This document shows, piece by piece, positions 35,625 to 47,562 of a stretch of DNA of 64,000 nt. Every line of letters begins with the position of its first letter. Positions within the stretch are counted from its first letter, which is position 1. The stretch is from Cricetomys ansorgei. Taxonomy: Eukaryota > Chordata > Mammalia > Rodentia > Nesomyidae. A program made the position numbers and the translations under genes. The notes under the pieces are model-generated. The model saw nothing but the letters and a program-made list of their open reading frames with translations. It made no database searches and had not been told where the DNA came from. The stretch is taken from the NCBI GenBank assembly GCA_026225945.1, contig JAMJFZ010000320.1:13732501-13796500 (forward strand). Direction: 5' to 3'.

Positions 35625-36195
35625 TGTTGAGGGAAAGGCTCATGTGGCTCAGGCTATCCCATGTGGCTCAGGCTATCCCTAACTCACTATGTGCAAGCGC
35701 TGAAGGGGAAGGTATCCTGGCAGCCAAGAGCCAAGGAGTACCACGAAGTCACACTGCACAACTTCACACGAGATTTGTCGGGGAAAACATAGGAAGGTGT
35801 TTGTCTTTGCTCGGGAGAGAAGCAGCAGAGAACTGAGCAGGAAGCAGGCCTACATAGGGTTTCTTGGATTTCCAGGGCGGAGTTCAGTGGGTTTTCAAGT
35901 CCTGAGCTTGGACATTCTACTCTGTAGGGTGGAGCTTGACCACCTGCATCCTTTAGGCCTTTAGAGTATTCTGTGGGGCAGAGCCTGGCAGTTGGAGGTC
36001 CTCGGTGGTGAGGCCTGGCCATCTGGTGCCCGCCTTAGGGGTGACCTTGAACTTCTGACCCTCTTACCTTTACTTCCCAAATGCTAGGATTATAGGCATG
36101 GGCCACCGTGCTTTGTAGTGTGCTGGAGAGTGAAGCCAGGGCTTCCTTCATGCTAGGCAAGCACTCTAGTAACTGAGCTGCAGCCCTAGTCCTCT
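35625..36195 (-). mobile_element. B4-type (ID+B1) SINE split by a ~350-bp insertion
   Basis: The B1-like part is reverse-oriented: CAGGCTATCCCTAACTCACTATGT up to 35692, resuming at about 36040 with GGTGACCTTGAACTTCTGACC and CCCAAATGCTAGGATTATAGGCATGGGCC. An ID-like part follows (TGCTAGGCAAGCACTCTAGTAACTGAGCTGC). The inserted block 35693-36040 looks LTR-derived (TTGTCGGGGAAAACATAGGAAGG) but is unplaced. A 19-bp perfect tandem duplication is at 35641-35678. Confidence 0.5.
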
Positions 36196-38854
36196 CCTAT
36201 GCTGCAATATGCCAGTTCTGCTTGCTGTAAATGGCAGAGCAGCAGAAATCCGTCCTTCTGAACCACTGCTCCTCTTAGAAGGTTTCAGAGGTGTCTGAAC
36301 ACCTGCTGTGCAGTCTCCCTCGTCTGTCTTAAATTAACATCTGCGTTCTAAAGACTTTGGCTTGTTCTGGATCTTACAGGCTTTGAAAAAGGAAGCAACA
36401 GAAAAGAAAGAAAAGAAAAAGAAAATAGGAAGGATCCAAGAAAAAACGAGGGAAGGGAGTAGGAATAAACAAAATCCACACCCCACATAGCAACCAAAGG
36501 CACGTGACTTATCCTTATATTCAATAACCTACTAACAATATATCACATGCAGTAGAAATATCACATTATAGAAGCCATGAACTCCTGTTCAATGCCAGAC
36601 CAGAACTGATCTTTTTAAGTGTCCTAGTTAGCTTCTAATTAGATCAGAGTTAGAATTGCCATGACAACAGACTTAAGTCAATGAGATTTGACATAACCCA
36701 AAACCCAGCTTTCTTCCTAGGTGCTGCTTAGTATTGTAGGGAAAAGGAAAATATGTGTTACTTCCATTTCTTATAAATGCTTTGAACTAATTCACTTGCC
36801 AACTCGAAGCAAATGTAATTCCTGATGTTTGGTGATGTTCCTTCATATACAGAGCCGACAGGAACTGGAACATGCCTAAAACATGCTTTAAAGCAGAGGA
36901 AACACTAAGTGAGGGAAACAGATTTGAAAATACAGAGGAGGAGATCGAGATCGAAGGGAGTGTATTCCTCTGTGGTTGACCCCAATCCACCAAATCAGAA
37001 CACGAGAGCAAGTCGCAGGCTTCACTAAGGAAGCACAGGCCCTCTGAATTCCACCCTCCGCCCCCACAGCCCTATTTATTCTTGACTTGTTTATGTTCAC
37101 AGTCAACCTCCTGACTCAAGACATTTGTCTTCTTATGATGAATTATACACCTACGTTGGCCAGGGTCACTCCGGAAACTCTGGTTCTATCCAAACAGCCT
37201 CTCTTCGTGTGAAAGGATTGTTTATTTTAGAGACGAAAAGAAAATTAGTCCTAGAAATGGATTAACCGTCTGACCTAGGCAGGAAGGCTGAGTGGCAGAA
37301 CGTAGTCCAGAGTCCTTACGCTTTTGTAGACGGTTTTCTGCCTCAGACAGCTGAGGTAAAAAAAGACAGGCAGGTTTGTCAGAAAATGATTTTCCGTATA
37401 TTAACTATGGAGAAAGTACAAGAATGATTTAAGCAAAGAATATTTCAGACTGTGTCTCAAAGAGAGCACTCTGATAAGTTTGGGACTAAAAACCTGTGAT
37501 TGTAAGGGCACTACAAGAGATGAGCTTAAGTCAAGAGAGCTGAATTCTTCTTGAAAGCAGACACGAGAGGGCAATGTGTTTCTCATGAAAGAAATGTATA
37601 ATCTGTATCTCTCTACAAAATCTCCTGGGTTTGAGACAGTGGGAGCTCTCTGACTTACTGGGAGATTTGTTGTCATACTTGATTTATCAGTAAGCATAGT
37701 AATTCACATGGTAACATCTGTGGCCATTGAAGAGGATGCACAGCTAGAATTCTAAGATGCCTGCTCTTTATAAATCCTGGCAGAGAGTGCAGAGGACTTA
37801 GGTGCTGGAGAGTGGCTCTCTGGGCTTGCCTGATAGACCCTCTTACACCTGGGCTGCACACCTGGGCTGCTAACTTTCATAATAATAGAGAAGGCATTTA
37901 GTCATTCTGCTGGTAAATTGAGACCGGAAATGCCAACAGATACGCTCTGAAAATTAGAAAACGTTGCTAGTTCTTACCCACTCGCATATTAAAAGTGCAC
38001 AGATGAGTTAAGTAAGAAAATGAAGAGTCATGTCAATATTATTCTTTAAGAATTAAAAACGTTTTGTTATTGGTAACCACTCACATAGTCACCTGGCCAT
38101 GTAATTAAGGAAGCGAAGGATCTCCTAGACCGAGACTAAAGATCCTGAAAGCGCCTCAGAGAAGAGAAGCAAGGAAGTGGCTCAGGTCGTCACGGCCTCC
38201 GCCAGCGACAGCAGCGAGGGTTAGGGCGAGAGACACACACCGATGGGCTCTGAAAACAGCCTGACTTAAACGAGAGAGGGAGGATGGGGGAGCCCAGAAA
38301 GAAAAATGGGACTGAGACTGTGTGATCAGTTTGAATTCTTCAGTAAAATCTATAGATGAATACCTGAAAATCCAGTGCAACGAGAGGGAAACAGTGAAAA
38401 ATTAAAAAAAAAAATTAGACAAGAAAAGCAAACATACAAGAAAAGAACACAACTGAAGTTCTTCCTGCCCCAGCTGTTAGTGGTTTTTACAGGGCCATAA
38501 GAATAGAAATACTGGGTACGATTTCCAGTACATGTAGTGACGTGGCAGTACTCGGGAGGGAAGAAGAAGGCGAAAGTTAGGAAGAGGTGGGAAATACGTT
38601 TGCAAACTGTAAAATAGCCAAACAGAAAATCAATAGCATCTGAAGCTGATACAAGCAACAGTGATTCCTGACTGCCATCAGCAGCATTTCAGTGATGCGT
38701 CCGGAATCCCTGCTTCCATGCTGGTAACAGGATCGCGGGCGCAGACGGCATGAGTCTTGTCTAGCCGCCAAAGCATTGCTGAGCGTGACATGATGAAAAC
38801 GTGGAGGACGGGTGTGTGGCCCCGCCCCTTTCTTCCCTCACGGGGTGTGTGTTG
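36196..38854. other. No recognised feature
   Basis: No convincing exon. A small tandem duplication (CACCTGGGCTGCA) is at 37845-37870. No repeat identified. Confidence 0.35.
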
Positions 38855-39240
38855 GGCCAGAGCTGAGGAGGTAGCTTGGTTGGTAAAGCGTTTGCTTTAC
38901 AACCATGGGGGCCTGAACTTGAGCCCCAGAGCTCATGGTGAAAAGTAAAATAAACGGTTAGCAAACGAACAGACAAATAAAGACCAAGCATGGTAGGCCA
39001 TGCTTGTAATCCCAGCGCTGGGGAGGTGCAGACAGAGGATCCCTGGGCTCACTGGCCAGCCCGTCTAGCCTAATTTATGAGCTCCAGGTTCAGTGGGACT
39101 CCTTGCCATGAAAAACAATGTGGACAGCATCTTGAAGAATCGTACTTGACGGTAAGCTGTAGCCTCCCAGTGCGTGTGCACACACATGCACATACTCCCA
39201 CAGATACAGGTGCATGTGAATACACATGCATACACACGAG
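38855..39240 (+). mobile_element. tRNA-derived SINE, B3 type
   Basis: Head GCTGAGGAGGTAGCTTGGTTGGTAAAGCG, an A-rich linker, then GTAATCCCAGCGCTGGGGAGG, GGATCCCTGGGCTCACTGGCCAGCCCGTCTAGCCTAATT, GAGCTCCAGGTTCAGTGGGA and a CACACATG tail. Confidence 0.85.
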
Positions 39241-39414
39241 CTAGGACATAGCTGGTAGCATAAGTGAAGGAAATCGGAGGCAGGGGGAATCATGAAGTTC
39301 AAGATTAATTCTATAGCCGTGCTCTAACGAAGCAAACAATAACTTAATGATGAGGCATGATGGGATCCATCCTACAGTTGCAAGGCCATTCCCATCACAT
39401 AGCAATGAACTTAC

Positions 39415-39556
39415 CTCCAAGTCTGTATCGATTGGTTTATCTTCGGGCTCTACTGATTCATATATATTTTCACTTGAAGACACTTCAGGCACCGACGGTA
39501 ATGACAGCGCAGCTATTTGTGCAAGATTAGATAGTTTCTCGTGAATTGAGATGACC
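39415..39556 (-). CDS. Exon D of an unrecognised minus-strand gene
   Basis: A 142-bp internal exon. On the minus strand it has acceptor TTACTTTTAG|GGTCATC and donor TTGGAG|GTAAGTTC, an excellent match. It enters one base into a codon (the previous exon must supply two) and leaves in phase 0. The peptide, 47 codons, starts VISIHEKLSNLAQIAALSLP and ends EPEDKPIDTDLE. It is hydrophilic after residue 20 and acidic, and carries ENIYESV, a YxxV motif of the kind bound by SH2 domains when phosphorylated. Its reading frame resembles real coding sequence: balanced composition, and stops in the other frames. Function is inferred only as a phosphotyrosine-type scaffold. I do not recognise the protein. 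Exon C ends in phase 0, so exon D cannot follow it directly. Confidence 0.75.
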
Positions 39557-40010
39557 CTAAAAGTAACAAACACACACACGTGTTTTACTTGAGAAGACAA
39601 GATGGGGTATTGCTTTTGGAACTAATAAGATTTACGAATTAAGCCTTTATTTGTTTAACAGTTACGAGTCTGAGCTCCCCAGATGCCATCTATTCAATCA
39701 TCCCTTCATTCAACAAACATGAGCAAAGAGACGGCAAAGGAACACACTCACAATGTTTATGTCCTATTTATGCACTTAGCTTGATGTACGTTACAACAGG
39801 GTAAGGGCACAATGGAAGGACAGTGTCACTCAAAGTATTCTGAACAGGAAATAAGTATTTATATGGGTAAGGAGACTCCAGTCAATCAACAAGAGATGCA
39901 TTCCTACGTAGAGCTGAATGGCGTGGTATGACTATCCAGCCGACTCAAGGTAAAAACTATGGCAAGTCATGAAGAACTTGAAAAGGCCAATCAATAAGTG
40001 CATACTTCAG

Positions 40011-40011
<1 letters not shown>
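39557..40011. other. Intron, no recognised feature
   Basis: Immediately upstream intron of exon D (in transcript sense). TCATTCAACAAACATGAGCAAAGAGAC near 39705 is weakly L2-like. Confidence 0.35.

Positions 40012-40062
<51 letters not shown>
40012..40062. repeat. (TG)n microsatellite
   Basis: Pure GT run of about 25 units. Confidence 0.96.
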
Positions 40063-40064
<2 letters not shown>

Positions 40065-40499
40065 TTTGTGGGGGCTGGTAGAGGCAAAGCAAGAGGAAGA
40101 AAATTGAGAAAGATGAAGAGGAGCCAAACAGGAGGCAGAAGGGGCAACGGTGATGATGTTGCCAATGGACAACTTCAAGGGCTTAAGGTTAGTGAAGACC
40201 AGATGCTCCAAGGGCAGACAGAGTCCAGTGGAGTTGGTGGTCAAAGGCTTGTAGTTGGAAGAGGCTAGGCAAGACCACCTGCATGGCCCTAAGTGACTCT
40301 ACCCTACAGGGACAGAATGAATATGTAGTTTCCTCAGGCAAGGTGGGACATTATTACTACACAAAATGAGAAGATGATTCAGAGAGCAGAATGGTAGAAG
40401 AATATACATAGAAACTTCAATCCCCCAGTCTTCCACAGTGTCTCTACCTGAGACATTGAGTACTATTTGATTTCCTCATTGACACCAATGGGGAACGGT

Positions 40500-40502
<3 letters not shown>

Positions 40503-40537
<35 letters not shown>
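40503..40537. repeat. (TG)n microsatellite
   Basis: Pure TG run of about 17 units. Confidence 0.95.
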
Positions 40538-40539
<2 letters not shown>

Positions 40540-40992
40540 TTTCATATATAATAAGCATTCTGCATTCCTTTTTCTGTTAGAAGGTAACGATTAAAACATA
40601 AAGATTTGTCACTAAGTTTGTTTAGAACACTTGCCCAGCAAGAAGTAGGTGCTATCCAAGCATGCTGGGAAAGCTGTCTGTTGTATTAGAGCGTGGAGTC
40701 TGGACTCTGTGAGTCATACTTGGCTCTTTCATAGGGAACTTAACTAATGTCTTAGTCCTTCCTCTATTTAGACCCTCCATCAAAGCAAGTCAGTTAGGAT
40801 CTTATCCTTAGATATCTCTTTGTCAAGGCTAGACTAATAAGATCTACTTCATGTAACTCACAGGGCATTTGTAAAGAGGAAACAACATAATTGCACACGT
40901 TTAACTATGGGATAGCGCATGAAGAGAGTGTCTCAAACCTCATTATTCATTCTAATACCTAGAGAAAGAATTTCCGTGTCTTTTCAAAAACC

Positions 40993-41085
40993 ACTTAGGG
41001 CTGGGGGCGCATCTCTGTAGTACGGTGCCGGCCTGGCATATACAAAGCCAAAGCCATGTACTTGATTCCTTGGTGCCTCAAATGA
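40993..41085 (+). mobile_element. ID-like SINE
   Basis: TTAGGGCTGGGGGCGCATCTCTGTAGTACGGTGCCGGCC with a degraded B box (TACTTGATTCCTTGGTGCC). tRNA-like head only. Confidence 0.5.
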
Positions 41086-43059
41086 ACACATTGCTTTGAC
41101 TTACAGTACTTGGGGTTATAATGAGAATAAACTAGCCCTTGGCATTGGGCTGCAGGTTGTTCCTAGATTATCTAGAACCCAGAGACTGTAATGCCTTCTT
41201 CAGAGTAAACGCTCAGGATAAACCATTCTCTTAATAGGGAATTTGTACACAGCAAAGTGCACTACTAGGCTCTGCTCATTTCCATTTTGTTGCTCAGCCA
41301 TGAGGACTTGACATCTACCTCGGTTTTCTACTACCTTGCTTAAAAAGAAGAGCAACACTAGGTGATGCTGGATGGCCACATTAGGCTCAGTTCTCCTGAC
41401 TGCACCTGCACGACACCCTGCCCTCCTCTTTCTCCTGCCAGCCCTTGATTCCTTCCCACTCACTCTCTTCGCCTCTCTGCCCCCAGTCCAGCTTTTGTAC
41501 CTCCTGCCTTGACCCCACAGGTAAGTATCCACCCTCCTGTCTGGGATAGGAGTGTTCCCCGAGGTCCTGTTCTCACTATTGCCTGGGCACTCTCTCTCTC
41601 CTAGTCTTCCAGGGCCTGGAGGACAGGGTCCACCTGGAAGCAGAAATACAAATGAATACAGATGATGGGTGATGTGAGGTTTAGAGGCAGGGAGAGTGGG
41701 CAGAGAACTTGATTCTGGTCACAATGGTGTAATGGCCATGTAGAACTAACCAGAGCTTTTATTTGCAGATTACAGAGAACATGGGTTTTTCTCTATGGCT
41801 GTAAGAAAAAGTTAAAACATGTCTGTCCCCAGGAGAATGTTTCAGTAGGAGATGAGAAGGTGAAGAAGGTGAGGAGAGTCCTCTCTGTCGGCTTTCTCTA
41901 CGACAGATACTCTCAACTGTGCTGAGAACAAGTGGTGATATCCATCAGAACACAGGGACCCAACCAGGTCAGCAGCGAGGCCATCCACGGAGGTGAGCTC
42001 AGCAACAAGGGCTTGTCTCCGTCTCAGCGGTTCATTGTTGACCGTAAACATGGCAAAATTAAAAATGAATTAGAATTTTAAAAGAAGCTTCTCCTTGGTG
42101 CCTTTCTGCTCTGCAAGTTTTACCCTGTGGTTCTGGGGGGAAACAAAACAAAACAAAAAAACACCTGCAGTCTTTCAAGATTTACAAGGTAAATGGCAAA
42201 CCCCTAATTCTGTTGCTTTATACGCTGGTGTCTAACCCGTGTTTAGGGTTCCCACCGTTTTCTTTAAAGGGAAAACACAAAAACACAAAATGGGAAGAAT
42301 ATTGACTAAATAACCGGGGGGTCTGCCAGCTCTCAAGGCGGCTCCTGTTTTATTCCCTTTCAGGAGAAGGCCAACAAGTGCTGAGGTCTGAAAACCACGT
42401 CGCAAGAACAAGACTCTCTGGGGAAAGCGGGGAGGCAGTGGGTCTCCATCCACACAGCTTTGCACGAGATGGGATGCCCGGTGGAGCAGAGAGCAAGTGC
42501 CAGCAGCCGCCTGTGCTGCCAGCTTCCTAAGGCCCACAAATCTGTCATCAGGCTGGAGGCTGACCGCCTCCGGAAGGCTCGGCAAGGAGATGTTACCACT
42601 GTCTTACAACTGGAGAAATGGAAGCTGGCGATGCCAGGGCAGCGAGCGATTGAGTTGAAGATGAACTAGCAAAGTGGAAACATTTCTTTTAAACCAGAAA
42701 CCAAGAATTTGGTAAAGGGGTAGGAAAACAGAAAATGAGCAAACAAAACTTAACAAAACAAAAATTAGAGATCTTTCCTGTTGGATGGAGCCTTGCTGAA
42801 GTAGGGGGCTTACTTTGGGGGAACAATATATAATGCAGTTTGGGTACAGAGGCAAAGGAGACACAGGAGATGGCGGAGTTTGGAATGGATTTGCAACCTC
42901 AGTGAGAACCCTTCCACTTTTTAACCTAAATTGACTGGATTGCTGAGGAGGTCTTTGGCTTCCTGAGTTATTTCTAGATGCGGATTCTCTGTTCCAGATG
43001 TAGCTATGAAGGAGATTCTCTCGGTCTGTTAGCTGCCTTTTCACTCTGGTGACTTTCTA
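41086..43059. other. Intron, no firm feature
   Basis: Minus-strand frame 41842-42051 (70 codons) lacks matching splice sites. A strong pyrimidine-rich acceptor look-alike on the minus strand near 42135 (TTTCCCCCCAG|AACCACAGGG) opens a 20-codon frame (NHRVKLAEQKG...) ending in a stop. It could be an alternative terminal exon, but I do not call it. CCACTGTCTTACAACTGGAGAAATGG (42596-42621) is weakly MIR-like. Confidence 0.3.
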
Positions 43060-43850
43060 CTGCGATGCAGGAGTTTGTTAGTTTCACACAATGCCACCTT
43101 CCAGTCCTTGATGTCATCTCCTGAGTGACTGGAGTACTTTTCAGAGAACCGTCGCCTCTCCGCACATGCGGAAGTGCTGCCCCTGGTTTCCGCTAATGGT
43201 TTTGGACTTTATCAGGTTTGACTTTTTCTTAGACAGGGTTGGAGTTGTGGACTTAGTTTTATTCTTCTTCGCTCCAATATCCAATTTTTCCCAGCGCTGT
43301 TCGTTGAAGACTCTGCCTTTTCTCTAATACATGTTTTTGGCATCCCTGTCAAAACTCAGGTGACTGGCTGCAGCTGCCTTGGCTTAATCCAGGGTTGGCC
43401 CTTTGATTCCCTTGATCCATAAGCCTGTCTGTGCCAGTACCATGCCGCTGTTACCATGGCTCTACAATGTGACTTGAAATGGGGCACTGTGACAGCCTCT
43501 AGCACTGATCATTTGCTAAAAGTGATTGTCAGTTCCAAGGTTGTTCTCCTGAGGTCTGCAGGGTCTCCTCTGCACATATTGTTTGCAGATAGGGGTTATT
43601 TGGCTTATTTTTTACTTACATCTCTTTTGTTTCTTCCTCCTTTCTTAATGGTGTAGCTCAGAGACTAAGAAACATACTGAGTAAGAGTGGAACACACATT
43701 CTTGCTGATTTCAGTGGGAATGTTTTGAGGGTTTTTCCCATTTAGTATACGACTGGCTGCAAGTTTGTAGAATGTAGCCTTTATTGTGCTGACATGTGTC
43801 CATTCTATCTATGGCTTCTTCGAATCTTTTATTATGAACACAGATTGGAC
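43060..43850 (-). mobile_element. Old L1, ORF2 (reverse-transcriptase region) fragment
   Basis: On plus: GATCCATAAGCCTGTCTGTGCCAGTACCATGCCGCTGTTACCATGG, TGAGTAAGAGTGGAACACACATTCTTGC, CATTTAGTATACGACTGGCTGC and CCATTCTATCTATGGCTTCTTCGAATC, the reverse of the L1 ORF2 RT region in order. Broken by many stops and indels. Confidence 0.75.
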
Positions 43851-44754
43851 AGGAAAATGACGGGTGCCAAGAGAGTTCGCCTGTGAGTCTGTAAACATCT
43901 GTTCACCAAAGGAAATTTACCCAGCAGTCTGAGCAATCAGGAGCTATAGGTGCCACATCTGTGCGATGGACGTACATTAACTGAGTGGGCAAAACTTTGC
44001 CCTGTCCCTTTCTGACAAGGCGCCATTTCAGCAGATGTAGAAAAGGCGAGTGTGTACTACGGACTGTTACCCAACCACATGACAGAACCTCCCTTGGATC
44101 TTTAAAACCTTAGTCTCATGGATCTGGGTACTCTGCAGAGCCCTGCCATGCTGTCTTTCCTTGGTGTAATAACGCCCCAAAGAAGCTCTTACCAAAGGAT
44201 AACTCATCCCAGCATCCCTCTTGAGCACTTACTCCCGTGCTTATGGAAAGCACAGCGCAAATGCTCTGATGCCAAGGCCAAGGCATGTGGCCGCACTCAC
44301 CTGCACTGGCAGGAAAGCACTGCCCAGCCCAGGCTGTGCCCTCCACCATGGGCTACGAACCCTCCTGCTCTGCCTCCTGGGAATCCCTTTCTTTCTTTGC
44401 TATTCAGACTAGTGCTTTATCCACCATCTTCCCCAGCTGGCTTCCAAAGAACAACGTTTACTTGCCTGTTCAGTGGAATCCAGAAGGTGCCAGCACACAC
44501 GTTGTTACCGGTGGACACTTTTACATCCAAAATCTTCATGGGCTGCAGGTTATATGCGTACAATAACAAAACCTAAAGAAAAATAAACACATACAAAAGC
44601 AGACATTGAAAATAGACCTGACAATTGCATGATTATTCCTAATAGAAAAGATCGGTTTATTTTAAAAAGTTTTTCTGTAGAAATGATTGAGGTTTTTTTG
44701 GTTGTTGCTTTGCATTTCTCAATTCGCTTTAAAGAGAAATATGAGCTGTACAAA
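43851..44754. other. Intron, no recognised feature
   Basis: Overlapping plus-strand frames at 44118-44576 have no coding support and no splice sites. Confidence 0.35.
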
Positions 44755-44882
44755 GTTAATTTGGTTATGGCAACACATTCTTGGGAGTCCCAGAACATGG
44801 GATGCAGAGGCATAAGAAAGCCTAGTTCAAAGCCAGCCTGCGCTACATAGTGAAATAACACACTGCCTAGGAAAAAAAAAAG
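44755..44882 (+). mobile_element. Diverged B1-like SINE
   Basis: TATGGCAACACATTCTTGGGAGTCCCAGAACATGGGATGCAGAGGC, GTTCAAAGCCAGCCTGCGCTACATAGTGA and an A10 tail: a short, old B1 or proto-B1. Confidence 0.6.
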
Positions 44883-46679
44883 TACAGCTATAACTACATG
44901 AAATAAAGTGCTATTTGGTAATAGTCAGTCAGTTCTGAAGAGTAATGCTTTGTACTGCAGTTAGATTTATGTTTCAGACTTTGCAGGCCCTCTGTAGCAA
45001 GCTCAGGGACCTGGTGGATATGCAATTCTGTTTCTTGTTTCTTCCCGATAGGTACACCTTCCTATTCAGTTGGGTACCCGCACCCACATACCCACCCAGA
45101 GTGTTTTCTTCCTCTCTTCTCCATTTATTTCAACCCCACACAACTTCATAGGCCTGTTTAAGAGGAGGGATTCTCTCAGTGACTCCTGCCCCAGGAATTT
45201 CCCTGTTGCTTGGATTTGGATAATTCTTAGAGTCCACTCCATGCATAGTAACATGTATTAACAGCTGTGGATTCACAGACCCTCCCTTCACTTTAGATAT
45301 TTGTAAGCTGAAGCTCAGAGCAGATCATGAAAACTGCATAGTCAGGCACATGCACATACCTCTGCTTCCATGCAAGCCAAAGTGGAGACTAAAGGGATAG
45401 CTTTAAGATATAAGTTCACAAAGACAAACAGGAAAGGGAGTTGAAAGAGATGGGATTCAGTGGTGCTTTGAAGAACAGAGCATTTGGGAGACTCAGAAGA
45501 AAGGAAACGTTGTATCCTAAGTGTCTTCAAAGGGATTGCCAACATCAAGCATGACCTAGAACAGTGAAAAGCTTCAGGGTGAGTGGGTCAGGAGTCTGAG
45601 AAGGCACGAGCGGGGCGATACTGCAAACAGAAGTGTGAGAACAGCTCTCACCAGGTCCCTCCTTGTGCCCAAGGGGGGGTGATTCCCCAATTCCCAGGGC
45701 ACTGCTCCTGGGGAATCTCCCCACTTTGTGCTCTGCAAATGTTAAATGAGATGATCTGTGCTTGTGGCTTTAGCTGTGGGGGTTTAGTGCTGGGGAGATG
45801 CAAGAATTAATGTACTATGAATGTGAGCTATCCACTTACTGAGCCACAACAGGACTTAAGCAAATCTTCTCTGGGACCATTGATGAATTAAAGAGGAAAG
45901 ACTCACAGACACTGGCATTTCTGGCACCCTCCAATGAGTGGCTGGCTCTACCCAGTTATCTTACAGTGAAGCCTATAAAGCAATAAATTGGCACCACATC
46001 TTTCAGTGCCTCCCCAAGCATGATAAGATAGCTAAAGGTCTCCTAGAAAGGAAACGAAAGGCAGAAACCAAAACTAACAGGAGAAAGGAACTCTGAGGAC
46101 GAGGCATAAGATAGAACAGAAGAAGTCAGGAGCGATAACAACAGACTTCAAGAGGGAGAGGTGACAAGTCCGCGAACAAAAAGAAAAGGGGGGGATGACA
46201 TGACACGTCCGTGGAGCGGGAACGCCGGGTTGCTTCGGTGGATCAAAGAACAAGGACGGAAATACGCTGTCCCAGCTAAATGAGCAGTGAAATATTTGGA
46301 GCCCCCAAACCAATCTCTCCCCACTAAAGTAAATCCCAAATTCAGACCATAGACAACAGGGAGGAAAAGACAGGAAAAGTAAACTTCGAACCCATTCAGT
46401 TCATCGTCTGAGTCACAGAAATTCGCGGCTATACAGAGACAGCCAGAGGAAGGACCCCCGATAAAGATGAGAATCTCCACGGACTGGAAGCCATCATGTT
46501 CAAGCTGACAAGAGTGCCGGCAGCACCCAGCAGGACGGAGGGCAGAGGACTCGAGGCTCGCCGCAGGATTCCATCACCCGAGGGACAGAAGGATCCCAGA
46601 GCTTCCAGAGTCACAGAGAAGGACCTAGCATCCCATCGGGCGCACATCCGAAGGACAGCGGATCCATCAGTCAGAGCAA
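44883..46679. other. Intron, no recognised feature
   Basis: No exon with splice sites. Minus frames at 46074-46647 are CpG-containing but unsupported. Sequence near 46480-46680 may already be diverged L1. Confidence 0.35.
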
Positions 46680-46921
46680 TGGCTGCTCGCCCGCCGGCAT
46701 GTGGCGTAGCAGCATTCCCAGCAGCTAAGGTGTGGAGTTAACCCATGCCCATCGATACATGACTGGGTGGATAAAATGCGTTCAAAATACAACACTGTGC
46801 AGAACTGAAAGTGCAATCCTGGTATCTGGGATGAGTGAATCCAGAAGACGGAATGTGGAGTAAAATAAGCCAGACACGGAAACACAAACACTGCATGGCC
46901 TCGCTCATAGGTGAAATAAAG
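46680..46921 (+). mobile_element. Old L1M, left part
   Basis: GTAGCAGCATTCCCAGCAGCTAAGGTGTGGAGTTAACCCATGCCCATCGATACATGACTGGGTGGATAAAATG and AATAAGCCAGACACGGAAACACAAACACTGCATGGCCTCGCTCATAGGTG follow the L1M ORF2 terminus. The hAT element at 46922 interrupts the sequence. Confidence 0.8.
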
Positions 46922-47153
46922 CAACAGTTCTCAACATATGGGTCTCAACCCCTTTGGGGGTCGAACGACCCTTTCACAGGGGTCACCTGAGACCATCTAC
47001 ATACAGGATATTTACATTATTATTCATAACAGTAGTAAAATTGTGGTTATGGAGTAACGTTGAAATTTATTTTATGCTTGGGGATCACCACAACATGAGG
47101 GACTGTATTATAAAGTGTTAGAGCATTAGGAAGGTTGAGAACCACTGTCATGG
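46922..47153 (-). mobile_element. URR1-type hAT (Charlie) DNA transposon
   Basis: Non-autonomous DNA transposon of about 232 bp with terminal inverted repeats: left CAACAGTTCTCAAC, right GTTGAGAACCACTG. Inside are GGTCGAACGACCCTTTCACAGGGGTC and ATTATTCATAACAGTAGTAAAATTGTGGTTATG, matching the rodent URR1 family in reverse. The 8-bp flanks (AAATAAAG / TCATGGAA) no longer match. It sits within an L1M. Confidence 0.9.
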
Positions 47154-47296
47154 AAGGTGACAGTGAGTGGTATTTATCCAGAGGTCTGGGTGGCTTGGGG
47201 AGAGTTCATAGATGTTAGTTATATAACTATATAATATATAGTTATTATAAAATCAATTAGACAGGAGTATATAATCAATTAGATAGGAGGATACTT

Positions 47297-47328
<32 letters not shown>

Positions 47329-47562
47329 CGCACGTGTGCTTAGAATAAGCAAACATAGTGACAGAAAGTAAATAACAGCCTGGGGTGGTGGTATAGAGAG
47401 ATGGGAATGGATACTAATGGTTATTGAATTTCTTATATGGGGGAACTATGTGAATCTGACTGCAGAAATAGCTGTGTAATTCTGTGAATCTAAGAACGCT
47501 GAGTTATATACTTTCAATGGGTGAACTGATGATCTGTGAACTGTATCTTAGTAAAATTGTAT
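47154..47562 (+). mobile_element. Old L1M, right part (3' UTR)
   Basis: Resumes after the hAT element with L1M 3' UTR sequence: GATGGGAATGGATACTAATGG, AGAACGCTGAGTTATATACTTTCAATGGGTGAACTG and CTGTATCTTAGTAAAATTG. A (TG)n tract lies at 47297-47322, and a duplicated AATCAATTAGA(C/T)AGGAG at about 47250-47290. Confidence 0.75.

Noticed and set aside
41842..42051. 70-residue minus frame that looks coding-like
   Set aside because: No acceptor or donor fits the frame, and the plus-strand reading is equally plausible or implausible.
44118..44576. 152-residue plus frame with overlapping frames
   Set aside because: Three frames are open together in GC-balanced sequence. There is no Kozak, splice or homology support.
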